64,000 bases of DNA, taken from NCBI GenBank assembly GCA_964405335.1, contig CAYONP010000004.1:44988-108987 (forward strand). The letters run 5' to 3'. Every line of letters begins with the position of its first letter. Positions within the stretch are counted from its first letter, which is position 1. Below the pieces are notes generated by a model. That model was not told where the DNA came from. It ran no database searches and was given only the letters and a program-made list of their open reading frames with translations. Below are positions 6,381-16,264 of the stretch, in pieces. The stretch comes from CAYONP01 sp964405335 (GTDB taxonomy: Bacteria; Armatimonadota; UBA10988). Position numbers and translations under genes: made by a program.

Positions 6381-8603
6381 ATGCCCACACATACCGTCGT
6401 CGGAACTTCCGTCCCCCGCGTCGACGCCGCGGCCAAAGTGACCGGCCGGGCGCTCTACACCTCCGACGTGCAACCCCCCGGCCTGCTCCACGCGGCGATC
6501 CTGCGCAGTCCGCACGCTCATGCGACGATCCTGCGCATCGACACCGCGCGGGCCGAGGCGCTGCCCGGTGTCCACGCGGTGCTGACCCAGGCCAGTCTCG
6601 ATGCCGATATGGCGCTGATCATCGAGGAGGAGGCCCACGCGGCGCGACGTGTGCTGAGCCTGTTCGCCAGCGACAAGGTACGCTACCAGGGCGAGAAGAT
6701 CGCCGCCGTGGCCGCCGAGACGCCCGAGCTGGCGCGCGAGGCGTGCGAGCTGATCGAGGTCGAGTACGAGCTGCTCACGCCCCTGGTCGACGTGCTCGAG
6801 GCGATCCGGCCGACGGCGCCCTTGGTCCACGACGAGGCGACGGTGCGCCGGCTCGACGACGGCACGGTGCTGCACAACATCGCCGAGGAGCAGCACCGGG
6901 TCACCGGCGACATGGAGGCCGGCTGGGCCGCGGCCGACCGGATTTTCGAGCACACCTACGTCGTCCCTCGGGCGCACCAGGGCTACATCGAGCCGCAGGT
7001 GGCCATCGCCGATGTCGACGAGCAGGGCAAGGTCACCGTCTGGACCTCGACCCAGGGCCACTTCGCCATCCAGAGCAACATCGCCAAGAGCCTGCGCCTG
7101 CCGCTGAGCCAGGTCAACGTCCACGGGATGACCATCGGCGGCGGCTTCGGCGCCAAGTTCGGCGGCATCGTCGATACCTATGCCGTGCTGCTCGCCAAAG
7201 CGGCGCGGCGGCCGGTCAAGCTGGTCTACTCGCGCCGCGACGAGTTCCTCGACGGCCGGCCGGCGCCCGGGCTGACCATCACGGTCAAGACCGGCGTCAC
7301 CAACGCCGGCCGGATCACCGCCCGTGAGTGCCGCGCCTACTGGGACACCGGCGTCGGCAGCGGGGCGGTCTGGGCCTCGGGGCGGATCAAGGGCGTCTAC
7401 GACATCCCGAACTTTGCCGTCCATGCCTACGGCGTGCACACCAACAAGCCGGCGCCGGGGGCCTATCGCGCGCCCGGCGCGCCGCAGGCGACCTTCGCCA
7501 GCGAGGCACAGCTCGACGAGATTGCCGCCGAGCTGGGCCTCGATCCGGTCGAGCTGCGGATGCTCAACCTGCCCGCGGACAAGCCACAGATCGCCTTCCG
7601 CCGCACCCTCGGCGCGGTGGCCGAGAAGGCCGGCTGGAGCACGCGCGTCAAGGGGCCCGACGAGGGCTGGGGCGTGGCCATCGGCGAGTGGACCAACGGC
7701 GCCGGCCCGGCCGCGGCGATGGTCACGCTGGCCACCGACGGCACGGTGCAGTTGTTCTATGGCCTGATGGACCTGACCGGCACCGACACCGCCTGCGCGC
7801 AGATCGCCGCCGAGATCATCGGTGTGCCGTTCAGCAGCGTGCGGGTGACTCGCGGCGACACCGACTCGGCGCCGTTCGGCACCGCCTCGGGCGGCAGCGT
7901 GGTCACCTTCAGCTTCGGCAACGCGGTGCGCGACGCGGCCAACGCCGCCCGGGCGCAGATGCTCGAACTGGCCGCCGCCCACCTGAGCGACGACGAGCAC
8001 AAGCTGACGCCCGACGACCTGGAGACGGCCGACCAGACGGTGCGCGTCAAGGCGCAGCCGGAGAAGTCGGTCTCGTATGCCGAGGTGGCCACCCTCGGCC
8101 TGCGCCAGGGCGGGCCGGTCTGCGGCGAGGGGCGGTTCAGCCCGAAGCCCAGCGCGACCACCATCTCGGCCCAGGTGGTCCACCTCAAGGTCGACCGCGA
8201 GACCGGCTGGGTGACGCTGCTCGACGCCTGGCAGGCGCTCGACTGCGGCTTCGCCATCAACCCCATGGCGGTCGAAGGCCAGATGGAAGGCGGCCTGCTG
8301 CAGTCGGTCGCCTGGGCGACCATCGAGGAGATGATGTACGACGAGTCGACCGGGCGGAACCTGAACCCCGACCTGCTCGACTATCGCCTGCCTACCTTCC
8401 TCGACGCGCCGGCGCAGACCTCCGTGCTGGTCGAGGAGCCGACCGAGCACGGCCCGTTCGGCGCCAAGGGCGTGGGCGAGCCGCCGATTGCCCCCGGCAT
8501 CGCCGCGGTGCAGGCGGCGATTGCCGACGCCGTCGGCGTCCGCCTCCACCGCCCGCCGTTCACCCCCGAGCGGGTCTGGCGGGCGCTTCACAATGGCGGG
8601 TAG
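6381..8603 (+). CDS. Xanthine dehydrogenase family, molybdopterin-binding subunit
   Basis: 740 residues matching the large Mo-cofactor subunit of the xanthine oxidase family. Visible motifs are IGGGFGAKFGG for cofactor binding, the GAYRAPGAPQ loop, and GAKGVGEPP near the C-terminus with the catalytic base Glu about residue 700. Family members hydroxylate purines, aldehydes or other heterocycles. ATG 6381 is preferred over TTG 6375. Canonical enzymes also need [2Fe-2S] and FAD subunits, usually encoded next door; neither flank here has them, so the electron-transfer partners must be elsewhere in the genome or the enzyme is unusual. Substrate cannot be told from sequence. Confidence 0.88.
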   Translation: MPTHTVVGTSVPRVDAAAKVTGRALYTSDVQPPGLLHAAILRSPHAHATILRIDTARAEALPGVHAVLTQASLDADMALIIEEEAHAARRVLSLFASDKVRYQGEKIAAVAAETPELAREACELIEVEYELLTPLVDVLEAIRPTAPLVHDEATVRRLDDGTVLHNIAEEQHRVTGDMEAGWAAADRIFEHTYVVPRAHQGYIEPQVAIADVDEQGKVTVWTSTQGHFAIQSNIAKSLRLPLSQVNVHGMTIGGGFGAKFGGIVDTYAVLLAKAARRPVKLVYSRRDEFLDGRPAPGLTITVKTGVTNAGRITARECRAYWDTGVGSGAVWASGRIKGVYDIPNFAVHAYGVHTNKPAPGAYRAPGAPQATFASEAQLDEIAAELGLDPVELRMLNLPADKPQIAFRRTLGAVAEKAGWSTRVKGPDEGWGVAIGEWTNGAGPAAAMVTLATDGTVQLFYGLMDLTGTDTACAQIAAEIIGVPFSSVRVTRGDTDSAPFGTASGGSVVTFSFGNAVRDAANAARAQMLELAAAHLSDDEHKLTPDDLETADQTVRVKAQPEKSVSYAEVATLGLRQGGPVCGEGRFSPKPSATTISAQVVHLKVDRETGWVTLLDAWQALDCGFAINPMAVEGQMEGGLLQSVAWATIEEMMYDESTGRNLNPDLLDYRLPTFLDAPAQTSVLVEEPTEHGPFGAKGVGEPPIAPGIAAVQAAIADAVGVRLHRPPFTPERVWRALHNGG

Positions 8604-8609
8604 GCGCCG

Positions 8610-9710
8610 CTAGCGCGACGGGGTGACCTCAAACTCGTACCCCGCCGCCCGGCGGTCACGGCCGAGCTCGAGGCGGTTGGCCTCGCGCTCGCCCAGAACC
8701 ATGGTCACGGCCGACAGCAGCGGGTCGTCGTCGGCATGGAGCTCGACCGTCGCCTCGCGGCGACCCTGCCGCAGCCGGACCTCCTCGCCGTCGGCGAAGC
8801 CGAGCCGGCGCAGGTTGGCCGGCGAGAGCCAGGCCTCGCCGTCCGAGTCTTTCGTACAGATCACCGCGCGCGGGCCGATGCGACCGGCCGAGACCGCCTC
8901 ATCTTGCGGCCCGGCAAGCAGGATGGTCAGCGGATCGGGGCTGAACACCGCCGGCTTGGGCAGGTCTTTCGGCCGAGCGAAATCGACCACGCCGGCCAGG
9001 CTGCCGGCCGGCGCGGCGACCGCCCGCACCTCGACGATGCTGCCGTGCAGTTCGCCCGCCGCGTCGCCGAGGGCCAGCGGCAGGCCGACGGCGTCGCTTC
9101 GGCCGGAGCCGGCCGAGGCGAAGCGCCAGTCGTCACTCTGCGGCCGGAGCACCAGCCGGACCTCGATCTGGTCGGCGGCGAAGGCGCCGCGCAGACCGAC
9201 CCGGAAGGGCGCGCTCGTGCCATCGGCGGCCAGCGCGACGACGCGCACCTTGCGCCCGAGGAGCTCGGCCTCGGGTGCGCGCGCCGGCGCCTCGAGCAGC
9301 GGCTCGATTTCGAGCTGGCCGCCGCGGTCGAGGCGGATCAGCAGCTCGAGCTGCGCGCCGGCCGGCAGGGCCAGGTTCTGTCGCGCCGCGGGGTGACCGT
9401 CGCGCTCGACCCGCAGCACGGCGTCGTCGAGGTCGTCATCGTCGGCGAAGTCAATGCGGAAGCTGCCGTCGACCGCCGTCTCGACGGTGGTCGCGAGCGC
9501 CGTCCCGTCGTTCGCCTCGAGGGTCACCGCGACGCCCGCCAGCGGCGCGTCCTGCTCGTCGACCAGCCGGCCGAAGATGCCCGCGCCGGGCGCGCCGTCG
9601 GTGGTCTTCGCGCCGTCTGGCGAGCCGCCGTCGAGCAGGCTGTCGCCGCCTCCGCTGCTGGAGCAGCCGGCCAGGGCCACGAGCAGCCCGCCGAGCCAAT
9701 GCAACCTCAT
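8610..9710 (-). CDS. Lipoprotein with carboxypeptidase-regulatory-like domain
   Basis: 366 residues. MRLHWLGGLLVALAGC is a lipoprotein signal with lipobox LAGC, followed by a Ser/Gly linker. Residues about 40-115 (GIFGRLVDEQDAPLAGVAV) look like the Ig-like carboxypeptidase regulatory domain. The C-terminal 110 residues contain WLSPANLRRLGFADGEEV, which resembles double-psi barrel domains such as ADC-like or CDC48-N folds; that match is by eye. The ATG overlaps the stop of the upstream regulator (TGATG), so regulator and lipoprotein are made together. A second lipoprotein of the same style lies on the far side of the regulator. It converges with the molybdenum subunit gene. Confidence 0.7.
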   Translation of the reverse strand: MRLHWLGGLLVALAGCSSSGGGDSLLDGGSPDGAKTTDGAPGAGIFGRLVDEQDAPLAGVAVTLEANDGTALATTVETAVDGSFRIDFADDDDLDDAVLRVERDGHPAARQNLALPAGAQLELLIRLDRGGQLEIEPLLEAPARAPEAELLGRKVRVVALAADGTSAPFRVGLRGAFAADQIEVRLVLRPQSDDWRFASAGSGRSDAVGLPLALGDAAGELHGSIVEVRAVAAPAGSLAGVVDFARPKDLPKPAVFSPDPLTILLAGPQDEAVSAGRIGPRAVICTKDSDGEAWLSPANLRRLGFADGEEVRLRQGRREATVELHADDDPLLSAVTMVLGEREANRLELGRDRRAAGYEFEVTPSR

Positions 9711-11458
9711 CACCGCTCCTCACCGGCGGCGCGACCGACCACCGCCCCATACGGCTTGATACCCATCCGCGTCACGCAGTCCATCGCTTCGGCGACGTGA
9801 TCCTCGGCCGCCGCGGCATCGCCCTCGGCGCGGGCGCTGGCGATGCCGGCCAGCTCGGTCATCAGCCGCGCCCGCGGCGAGCCGAGCGCGAACGCACGGC
9901 GCAGCGCCCGACGCCAAGTCAAGCGCGCCGCGGGCAGGTCGCCGCGCGCCGCCTGCAGCGCGGCCCGGTGCGCCGTCGCCATGGCCGCCAGATCGCCCAG
10001 CTCCTGCGCGCCGGCCAGCGGCGCCAAACGATCGAGCGCCGCCGCGGCAGCGTCCAGATCGCCGGCGGCCAGGGCGTATTGCGCCCGGTTGCACAGCGCG
10101 TTGGCCAAGCGATAGGGCAGGCCGGCCGACTCGGCGGCGGCCAGCTCGTCGCTTGCCGCGGCACGCGCCGCCACGAGGTCGCCGCGGCAGAAGGCCTCAT
10201 TACCGCGCACCTCGGCGGCCACCGACCGGGCCAACGCCGCCTCGGTCGCATCGTCGCGCTCGTGCTCGGCGGCCAGCGCCTCGACCTGCTCGATCCACTC
10301 CGCCGCCGCTGGGTCGCCGCGGAAGTTGGTGCCGATCTCGGCCAGGTTGGCCAGCGCCTTCCAGCGCACGCGCCAGTCGTCGCACTCGGCGGCGGTTCGG
10401 GCGGCAGCCTCGGACGCATCCAGGTCGCCCACGAAGAGGTGTAGCTGGCTGAGGTTGTAGAGGTTGTTGAGCGCCTCGCGGCTGCGCGCGCCGAGCCGTT
10501 CGACGGCGGCGAACTCGCGCTCGGCGGCCTGCGCCAGAGCGCGTGCCTCGGGGTACCGGCCGAGCTCGCCCAGCGCTCGCGCCGCGCGGCTGAGAGCCCG
10601 CGCCGCCGGCTCGGCCACGCGCGCGCCGTAGGTTCCACGCAGCGCGTCGACCGTGGTGCCGATCCGGTCGGCCAGGTCGGTCAGCTCGTCCCACTGCCCG
10701 TCGCCGCGCTCGATGCGCTCCTCGGCCCGCGCCAGCTCGTCCTCGGCCTGCTCGAGCCAGGCCAGCCGCGCGGCGGCCGCCTCGGCGGCATCGTCGCCGG
10801 GCTGCAGATCGCGCTGCAGCCAGCGAACCAGCGCGACCACGGTGGATCCCGCCGCCGGCAGCGGCGCGTAGTTCGGGTTGGTGAGTTCCAGTCGATCGGC
10901 CTGCCAGCGGACCAGCGCGTCGGCGCCGTCGGGCAGGCGGACCAGCGCGAGATCGCCCGGCGCGGCGGCGTCGGCGGCGGACAGCGCAAGCACGTCGCCG
11001 GGCAGCAGCAGTGGATGGTGGGCATCGGTCTCGACGCGCACGAGCCAGGCGCCGTCGAGCTGCCGGGCGGCAACCTGTCGCCAGCCGCACGGCTCGCGCC
11101 GCAGCTCGGCCCGCGGGCCGGTGAGCCGGCCGGTCAGCGGCGCGAGGAGGTCGGTCTCGGCCGGCTGCCGCCGCGTCTCGAGCCGGCGGCGGACCTCGGT
11201 CAGCTCGCCGGCGATGCGCTCGAGCGCGGCACCGGCCTCGGCCAGCGAGGCGTCGTCACGATCCTCGCCGAGGAACCAGGAGACGGGCCGGTGCAGCACC
11301 TCGGCCAGGCGGGCCAGGTCGGCATAGCGCGGCTGCCGTCGGGCGGTTTCCCAGTTCGAGATGGTCTGCGCGCCGCAGGGCACGCGTTCGGCCACCTGCG
11401 CCTGGGTCAAGCCCAGCGCCTCGCGCGCGGCGACGATTCTCTCGTTCAGCGCGGGCAT
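9710..11458 (-). CDS. XRE-family regulator with S24-like and TPR regions
   Basis: 582 residues. An N-terminal helix-turn-helix (REALGLTQAQVAERVPCG then QTISNWE) is followed near residues 125-225 by a segment that aligns with the LexA/CI S24 domain (LLPGDVLAL, GDLALVRLP, LTNPNYAPL). By eye the nucleophile position reads Ala and the general-base Lys reads Arg (ALVRW), so self-cleavage is unlikely. The remaining 340 residues are Ala-rich helical repeats of TPR type. This suggests a ligand or partner sensor on a phage-repressor-like scaffold. ATG 11458 begins directly with the HTH. A palindrome 25 bp upstream is a candidate autoregulatory operator. It is coupled to the following lipoprotein gene. 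Confidence 0.75.
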   Translation of the reverse strand: MPALNERIVAAREALGLTQAQVAERVPCGAQTISNWETARRQPRYADLARLAEVLHRPVSWFLGEDRDDASLAEAGAALERIAGELTEVRRRLETRRQPAETDLLAPLTGRLTGPRAELRREPCGWRQVAARQLDGAWLVRVETDAHHPLLLPGDVLALSAADAAAPGDLALVRLPDGADALVRWQADRLELTNPNYAPLPAAGSTVVALVRWLQRDLQPGDDAAEAAAARLAWLEQAEDELARAEERIERGDGQWDELTDLADRIGTTVDALRGTYGARVAEPAARALSRAARALGELGRYPEARALAQAAEREFAAVERLGARSREALNNLYNLSQLHLFVGDLDASEAAARTAAECDDWRVRWKALANLAEIGTNFRGDPAAAEWIEQVEALAAEHERDDATEAALARSVAAEVRGNEAFCRGDLVAARAAASDELAAAESAGLPYRLANALCNRAQYALAAGDLDAAAAALDRLAPLAGAQELGDLAAMATAHRAALQAARGDLPAARLTWRRALRRAFALGSPRARLMTELAGIASARAEGDAAAAEDHVAEAMDCVTRMGIKPYGAVVGRAAGEER

Positions 11459-11482
11459 GGCCGCTCCGACTCGCACAATCCG

Positions 11483-11502
11483 TGGAGTCCTGCTAGACTC
11501 CA
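11483..11502. promoter_or_regulatory. Palindrome, candidate operator of the XRE regulator
   Basis: TGGAGTC and GACTCCA form a perfect 7-bp inverted repeat separated by 6 bp. It lies 25 bp upstream of the regulator start and 5 bp downstream of a TACAAT box (11508-11513, minus strand), so it would cover the start of transcription. Size and place fit an XRE dimer site. Confidence 0.55.
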
Positions 11503-11507
11503 TCGTT

Positions 11508-11513
11508 ATTGTA
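11508..11513 (-). promoter_or_regulatory. -10 box for the regulator gene
   Basis: TACAAT on the minus strand, directly upstream of the 11483-11502 palindrome. No clear -35 hexamer is visible. Confidence 0.4.
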
Positions 11514-11600
11514 TCCGACGAGCATTCCAGCGGATCCGCCGATCTCGCAACGGTTCCGCAACAATTTCGGGGTTTCGATCCACGCAACGTGTGGTCTAAC

Positions 11601-11638
11601 TATAACAGGACGAAGAGGCGGCGTCTCTGGGCGCCGCC
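11601..11638 (+). promoter_or_regulatory. -10 box and leader hairpin for the divergent lipoprotein
   Basis: TATAAC at 11601-11606 is a plausible -10 box. It is followed by a 7-bp perfect stem (GGCGGCG at 11617-11623, CGCCGCC at 11632-11638). The AGGGAGA ribosome-binding site lies just beyond the stem, so the hairpin could influence translation. Confidence 0.35.
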
Positions 11639-11650
11639 AGGGAGAAGGCG

Positions 11651-12952
<1,302 letters not shown>

Positions 12953-12978
12953 CCGGCCCATCGGCTAACCTGCCTCCA

Positions 12979-13012
12979 CACCGCGCGCGGATGCCTGCAT
13001 CCGCGCGCGGTG
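12979..13012. terminator. Bidirectional hairpin between convergent genes
   Basis: A 16-bp perfect inverted repeat (CACCGCGCGCGGATGC and its complement) with only CT between the arms. It sits between the stops of the lipoprotein gene and the FAH gene and could end transcription from both sides. Confidence 0.65.
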
Positions 13013-13015
13013 GCG

Positions 13016-13918
13016 TCAGGCGACCGGGTTGCGCAGCTCGCCGATGCCGGCGATGCCGATGGTCACCTGGTCGCCCGGCTGGAGCAGCACGCGCGGCTCG
13101 CGGAACCAGCCCACGCCGCCGGGCGTGCCGGTGGTGATGATGTCGCCGGGCAGCAGGGTCACCCCGCGCGACAGCTCGCTGACCAGGTAGTCGACGCGGA
13201 AGACCAGGTTCTCGGTGTTCGACTGCTGCATCCGCCGGCCGTTCAGCTCGCACCAGATGTCGAGCGTGTGCGGATCGGGAATCTCGTCGCGGGTGACCAG
13301 GCACGGGCCCAGCGGGCAGAAGGTGTCGAACGACTTGCCGCGCAGCCACTGCCCGCCGCCGTCGGCATACTGCACGTCGCGCGCCGAGACGTCGTGCAGG
13401 CAGGTGTAGCCGGCGACATGATCGTAGGCCGCCGCCGGCGGGATGTCCTTGCCGCGCCGACCGATCACCACCGCCAGCTCGGCCTCGTAGTCGACCGCCT
13501 GGCTGGCCGACGGCAATTCGATCGCGTCGCCGTCGCCGATCACGCAGGTCGGCCACTTGCCGAACACGGCCACCCGCTCGGGCAGCGGCTTGCCCTGCTC
13601 GGCGCAATGGTCGCGGTAGTTCTGGCCGATGCACAGGATCTTCTGCGGGTCGGGCACCGGCGCCAGCAGCCGTACCGCTTCGCGCGCGAAGGCCACGCCG
13701 GCCAGCGCCACCGCCGACTCGCCCTCGGCCGCGGCCAGTGCCCGGCGCGCGGCGGCGAGGCCCTCGTCACCCAGCTCGAGCAACGCCTTGAGGCTCGACG
13801 CGACCGCCGGCGGGCCGGCCGGATCGAGCCGAGCGGCGGCGTTCAGGTCGATGACCCGCTCGCCGAGCAGCGCGCCGAGGCGGGTCTCGCCGTCGGCGAT
13901 GAAGGTGACCAGCTTCAC
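13016..13918 (-). CDS. Fumarylacetoacetate hydrolase family protein
   Basis: 300 residues. The catalytic FAH domain occupies about residues 85-300. VDYEAELAVVIG provides the paired Glu ligands and HDVSARD the Asp ligand of the Mg/Mn site; GKSFDTFCPLGP and TGTPGGVG are further family motifs. Members act as hydrolases, decarboxylases or isomerases on acylpyruvates and related diketo acids, so the substrate is open. GTG 13918 is chosen because GGAGG lies six bases upstream and the codon overlaps the stop of the acetate-kinase-like gene (GTGA). Co-translation with a kinase homologue suggests a shared catabolic route for a small carboxylate. Confidence 0.85.
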   Translation of the reverse strand: MKLVTFIADGETRLGALLGERVIDLNAAARLDPAGPPAVASSLKALLELGDEGLAAARRALAAAEGESAVALAGVAFAREAVRLLAPVPDPQKILCIGQNYRDHCAEQGKPLPERVAVFGKWPTCVIGDGDAIELPSASQAVDYEAELAVVIGRRGKDIPPAAAYDHVAGYTCLHDVSARDVQYADGGGQWLRGKSFDTFCPLGPCLVTRDEIPDPHTLDIWCELNGRRMQQSNTENLVFRVDYLVSELSRGVTLLPGDIITTGTPGGVGWFREPRVLLQPGDQVTIGIAGIGELRNPVA

Positions 13919-15114
13919 GTTCGTCCTCCCAGCAGGGCATAGGCGTCGCGGGCGACGATGATCTCCTCGTCGACGTGGACCACCGCCACGGCGACGCGCG
14001 AGACGTTGGTCGAGATCAAGCGGTCGCTGCCGTTGGCCTGGTTGAGCGTCTCGTCGAGCTCGCAGCCAAGCCAGTCGAGCCCTTCGGCGACGCGGCGGCG
14101 GAGCAGCGCATCGTTCTCGCCGATGCCGCCGGCGAAGCTGAGCACGTCGATGCCGCCGCAGGCGGTCAGGCAGCAGCCGACCCAGCGCAGGATGTTGACC
14201 ACGAACAGGTCGAGCGCGAGTTGCGCCCGCTCGTCGCCCGCGGCGGCCGCCTGTTCGATGTCGCGCAGGTCGCCGCCGGCAATGCCGCTGACCCCGGCCA
14301 GGCCCGACTCGCGGGTCAGCGCGCGGTTCAGCTCGTCGGCGCTCATCCCGGCGCGGTCCATCAGGTAGGTGATCACGAACGGGTCGAAGTCGCCCGGCCG
14401 GGTCGACATCGGCGTGCCGGCCTGTGGCGTGAAGGCCGAGCTGATCTCGACCGAGCGACCATGCCGCACACCGCAGACACTGGTCCCGCTGCCCAGGTGG
14501 CAGGCGGTCAGCCGGAACGCCTCGGGCCGCTGGCCGAGCAGCTCGGCGACCTTGCCGGTGACGTAGCGGTGAGAGCACGAGTGGAACCCGAAGCGCCGGA
14601 TGCCGTGCTCGCGATACCACGACTCGGGCAGCGCGTAACGGTACCGCGCCGGCGCGATATGGCGGTGGAAGTGGGTCTCGAAGGTGCCACACTGCGGCGT
14701 GGCGGGCAGCAGCTCGCGCACCGCGCGGATGGCGGTCAGCGCCGGCGGGTTGTGGACCGGCACCACCGCCGCCAGGCGCTCGAGCGCCTGCTCGACGGTC
14801 TCGTCGACCAGCCGGGCATCCATCACCGCCTCGCCGCCGTGGGGCAGCTTGTGGCCGACCACATCGAGCCGGTCGAGGGAGTCCAGCGGGCCGTCGGCCG
14901 AGGTCAGGTGCTCGAGGGTCAGCCGCAGGGCGGTCAGGTGGTCGGGCACCGGCTGCTCGCGCCGCATCCGCTGCTCGCGGTGCCGGTGGGTGACCAGACT
15001 CTGCTCGGTGCCCAGGCGGTCGACGTCGCCACTGGCGACGAGCGTTTCGTCGGGCATCTGGTAGAGCTTGTACTTGAAACTCGACCCGCCGGCGTTGAGG
15101 ACGAGGATCCTCAT
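13915..15114 (-). CDS. Divergent acetate kinase family protein
   Basis: 399 residues, the normal length for acetate/propionate kinases, with every family block present but altered. NAGGSSFK replaces NAGSSS.K, GHKLPHGGE replaces GHRVVHGGE, FETHFH replaces FDTAFH, FGFHSCSHRYV replaces YGFHGTSH, and STRPGDFDP and GGIGEN are near-canonical. So the substrate-binding Arg is Lys and the catalytic Asp is Glu, while both His residues and the later Arg remain. It is probably a kinase for another carboxylate, or a weak acetate kinase. No phosphotransacetylase is nearby. It is coupled to the FAH gene by a GTGA overlap. Confidence 0.75.
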   Translation of the reverse strand: MRILVLNAGGSSFKYKLYQMPDETLVASGDVDRLGTEQSLVTHRHREQRMRREQPVPDHLTALRLTLEHLTSADGPLDSLDRLDVVGHKLPHGGEAVMDARLVDETVEQALERLAAVVPVHNPPALTAIRAVRELLPATPQCGTFETHFHRHIAPARYRYALPESWYREHGIRRFGFHSCSHRYVTGKVAELLGQRPEAFRLTACHLGSGTSVCGVRHGRSVEISSAFTPQAGTPMSTRPGDFDPFVITYLMDRAGMSADELNRALTRESGLAGVSGIAGGDLRDIEQAAAAGDERAQLALDLFVVNILRWVGCCLTACGGIDVLSFAGGIGENDALLRRRVAEGLDWLGCELDETLNQANGSDRLISTNVSRVAVAVVHVDEEIIVARDAYALLGGRT

Positions 15115-15394
15115 GCCGGTCCTCGAGCATGGGCGCCGTCACCCCGGACGAAACCGTTCACCATCCAACCGTGCCGGGCCGATCGCGCGCCGATCCAGAG
15201 CATTCCGTGACCGTAGCGGTCATCGCCAACCACGCCTCGATCCTCGCCATCCCGCTCCTGGAGCGGATCCTGTCCTCCAGATGCGCCCACAAAAACTGCC
15301 TCCCGCCCATCGAGTGTCGGCGCCCGCCTGGCGGTCATCCCAAGAGGTGCCGGCGATTGGCCGAACGTTCACCTTTTTCCGCGACCCGCGAGCG

Positions 15395-15958
15395 TTACGG
15401 CCGTTTCGCCTCCAGCCCCAGCTCGCCGGCGATGGTCGTCATCGCCTCGATGCAGACCTGGATGTGTTCATCCAGCTCGACGCCGAGCAGCTCGGCGCCG
15501 CGGGTGAGGTCGTCGCGCTCGACCGCCGCGGCGAAGCTCTTCTGCCTCATCTTCTTGCGCACGCTGCCGGCGGTCATGCCGGCCAGCCGCTCCGGCCGCA
15601 TCAGCGCCACCGCGGTGATGAAGCCGGCCAGCTCGTCGACGGCGACGAGCGTCCGCTCCATGGCGCTCTCCGGCGCGACGCCGGTGCGCGGCGCGTGGCT
15701 CAAGATCGCGCGGCAGATCTCCTCGTCGACGCCCTGCTCACGCAGCCAGGCGACGCCCTTGGCGGGGTGTTCGTCGAGCGTCGGGTGCTTCTCCCAGTCG
15801 AAGTCGTGCAGGATGCCGACGGCGCGCCAGCGCTCCGGTTCGCCGCCGAGCCGCTCGGCATAGGCGGCCATGCAGGCGCCGACGGCGAGCATGTGGCGCT
15901 TGAGGTTCTCGTTCGCCACCCAGGCATCGACGATGGCGAGGGCTTCGGCGGGGGTCAT
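15395..15958 (-). CDS. HD-domain protein
   Basis: 187 residues from MTPAEAL, chosen because GGGAGG lies seven bases upstream. HMLAVGACMAAY supplies the first His, ILHDFDWEKHP the HD pair, and AILSHAP a further His, as in small HD-superfamily metal phosphohydrolases. These act on nucleotides or related phosphates, but the substrate cannot be inferred. The gene stands alone between the acetate-kinase-like gene and a divergently placed toxin-antitoxin pair. Confidence 0.75.
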   Translation of the reverse strand: MTPAEALAIVDAWVANENLKRHMLAVGACMAAYAERLGGEPERWRAVGILHDFDWEKHPTLDEHPAKGVAWLREQGVDEEICRAILSHAPRTGVAPESAMERTLVAVDELAGFITAVALMRPERLAGMTAGSVRKKMRQKSFAAAVERDDLTRGAELLGVELDEHIQVCIEAMTTIAGELGLEAKRP

Positions 15959-16027
15959 GTCGCCTCCCGTCGAAGTGGTTCGGCTGCTCGACCACGGCTC
16001 CTGCTCGCGGTCGGCTCGTGGCGATGC

Positions 16028-16033
16028 TAGAAT
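16028..16033 (+). promoter_or_regulatory. -10 box of a possibly leaderless transcript
   Basis: TAGAAT ends 6 bp before the ATG of the DUF433 gene at 16040. A normal start of transcription would fall on or next to that ATG, and no Shine-Dalgarno sequence is present. No clear -35 is seen. Confidence 0.45.
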
Positions 16034-16039
16034 GCGTTC

Positions 16040-16264
16040 ATGAGCGACCATCCACGGATCACGATCGAGCCGGGCAAGCGCGGCGGGCGGCCGTGCGTGC
16101 GCGGGATGCGCATCGCCGTCGGCGACGTGCTCGGCTGGCTGGCCGCCGGCCAGGACATCGCGGCGATCCTGGCTGACTTTCCTGAGCTGAGCGAGGACGA
16201 CATTCGTGCCTGCCTGGCCTACGCCGCCGATCGCGAGCGGCGGTCGACCATCGCCGCGCGATGA
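16040..16264 (+). CDS. DUF433 antitoxin
   Basis: 74 residues. RITIEPGKRGGRPCVRGMRI followed by VGDVLGWLAAG and LSEDDIRACLAYAADRE is the DUF433 signature, a small winged helix-like DNA-binding protein. DUF433 proteins are regularly encoded just upstream of PIN-like DUF5615 proteins and are taken to be antitoxins that also repress the operon. The ATG has no Shine-Dalgarno site but sits just after a TAGAAT box, suggesting leaderless translation. Its stop overlaps the next start as ATGA. Confidence 0.88.
   Translation: MSDHPRITIEPGKRGGRPCVRGMRIAVGDVLGWLAAGQDIAAILADFPELSEDDIRACLAYAADRERRSTIAAR

Noticed and set aside
5505..8591. 1028-codon open frame on the minus strand
   Set aside because: It lies antisense to tpx and the molybdenum subunit, has His/Arg/Val-rich low-complexity translation with no motif, and has no ribosome-binding site. 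High GC keeps such frames open.
13016..15142. A single 708-codon minus-strand gene
   Set aside because: Its first 400 codons are the wrong frame of the acetate-kinase-like gene; only the part from 13918 is real (FAH enzyme).
15111..15338. 75-codon frame upstream of the acetate-kinase-like gene
   Set aside because: No ribosome-binding site and biased composition. I see no gene in 15115-15394.
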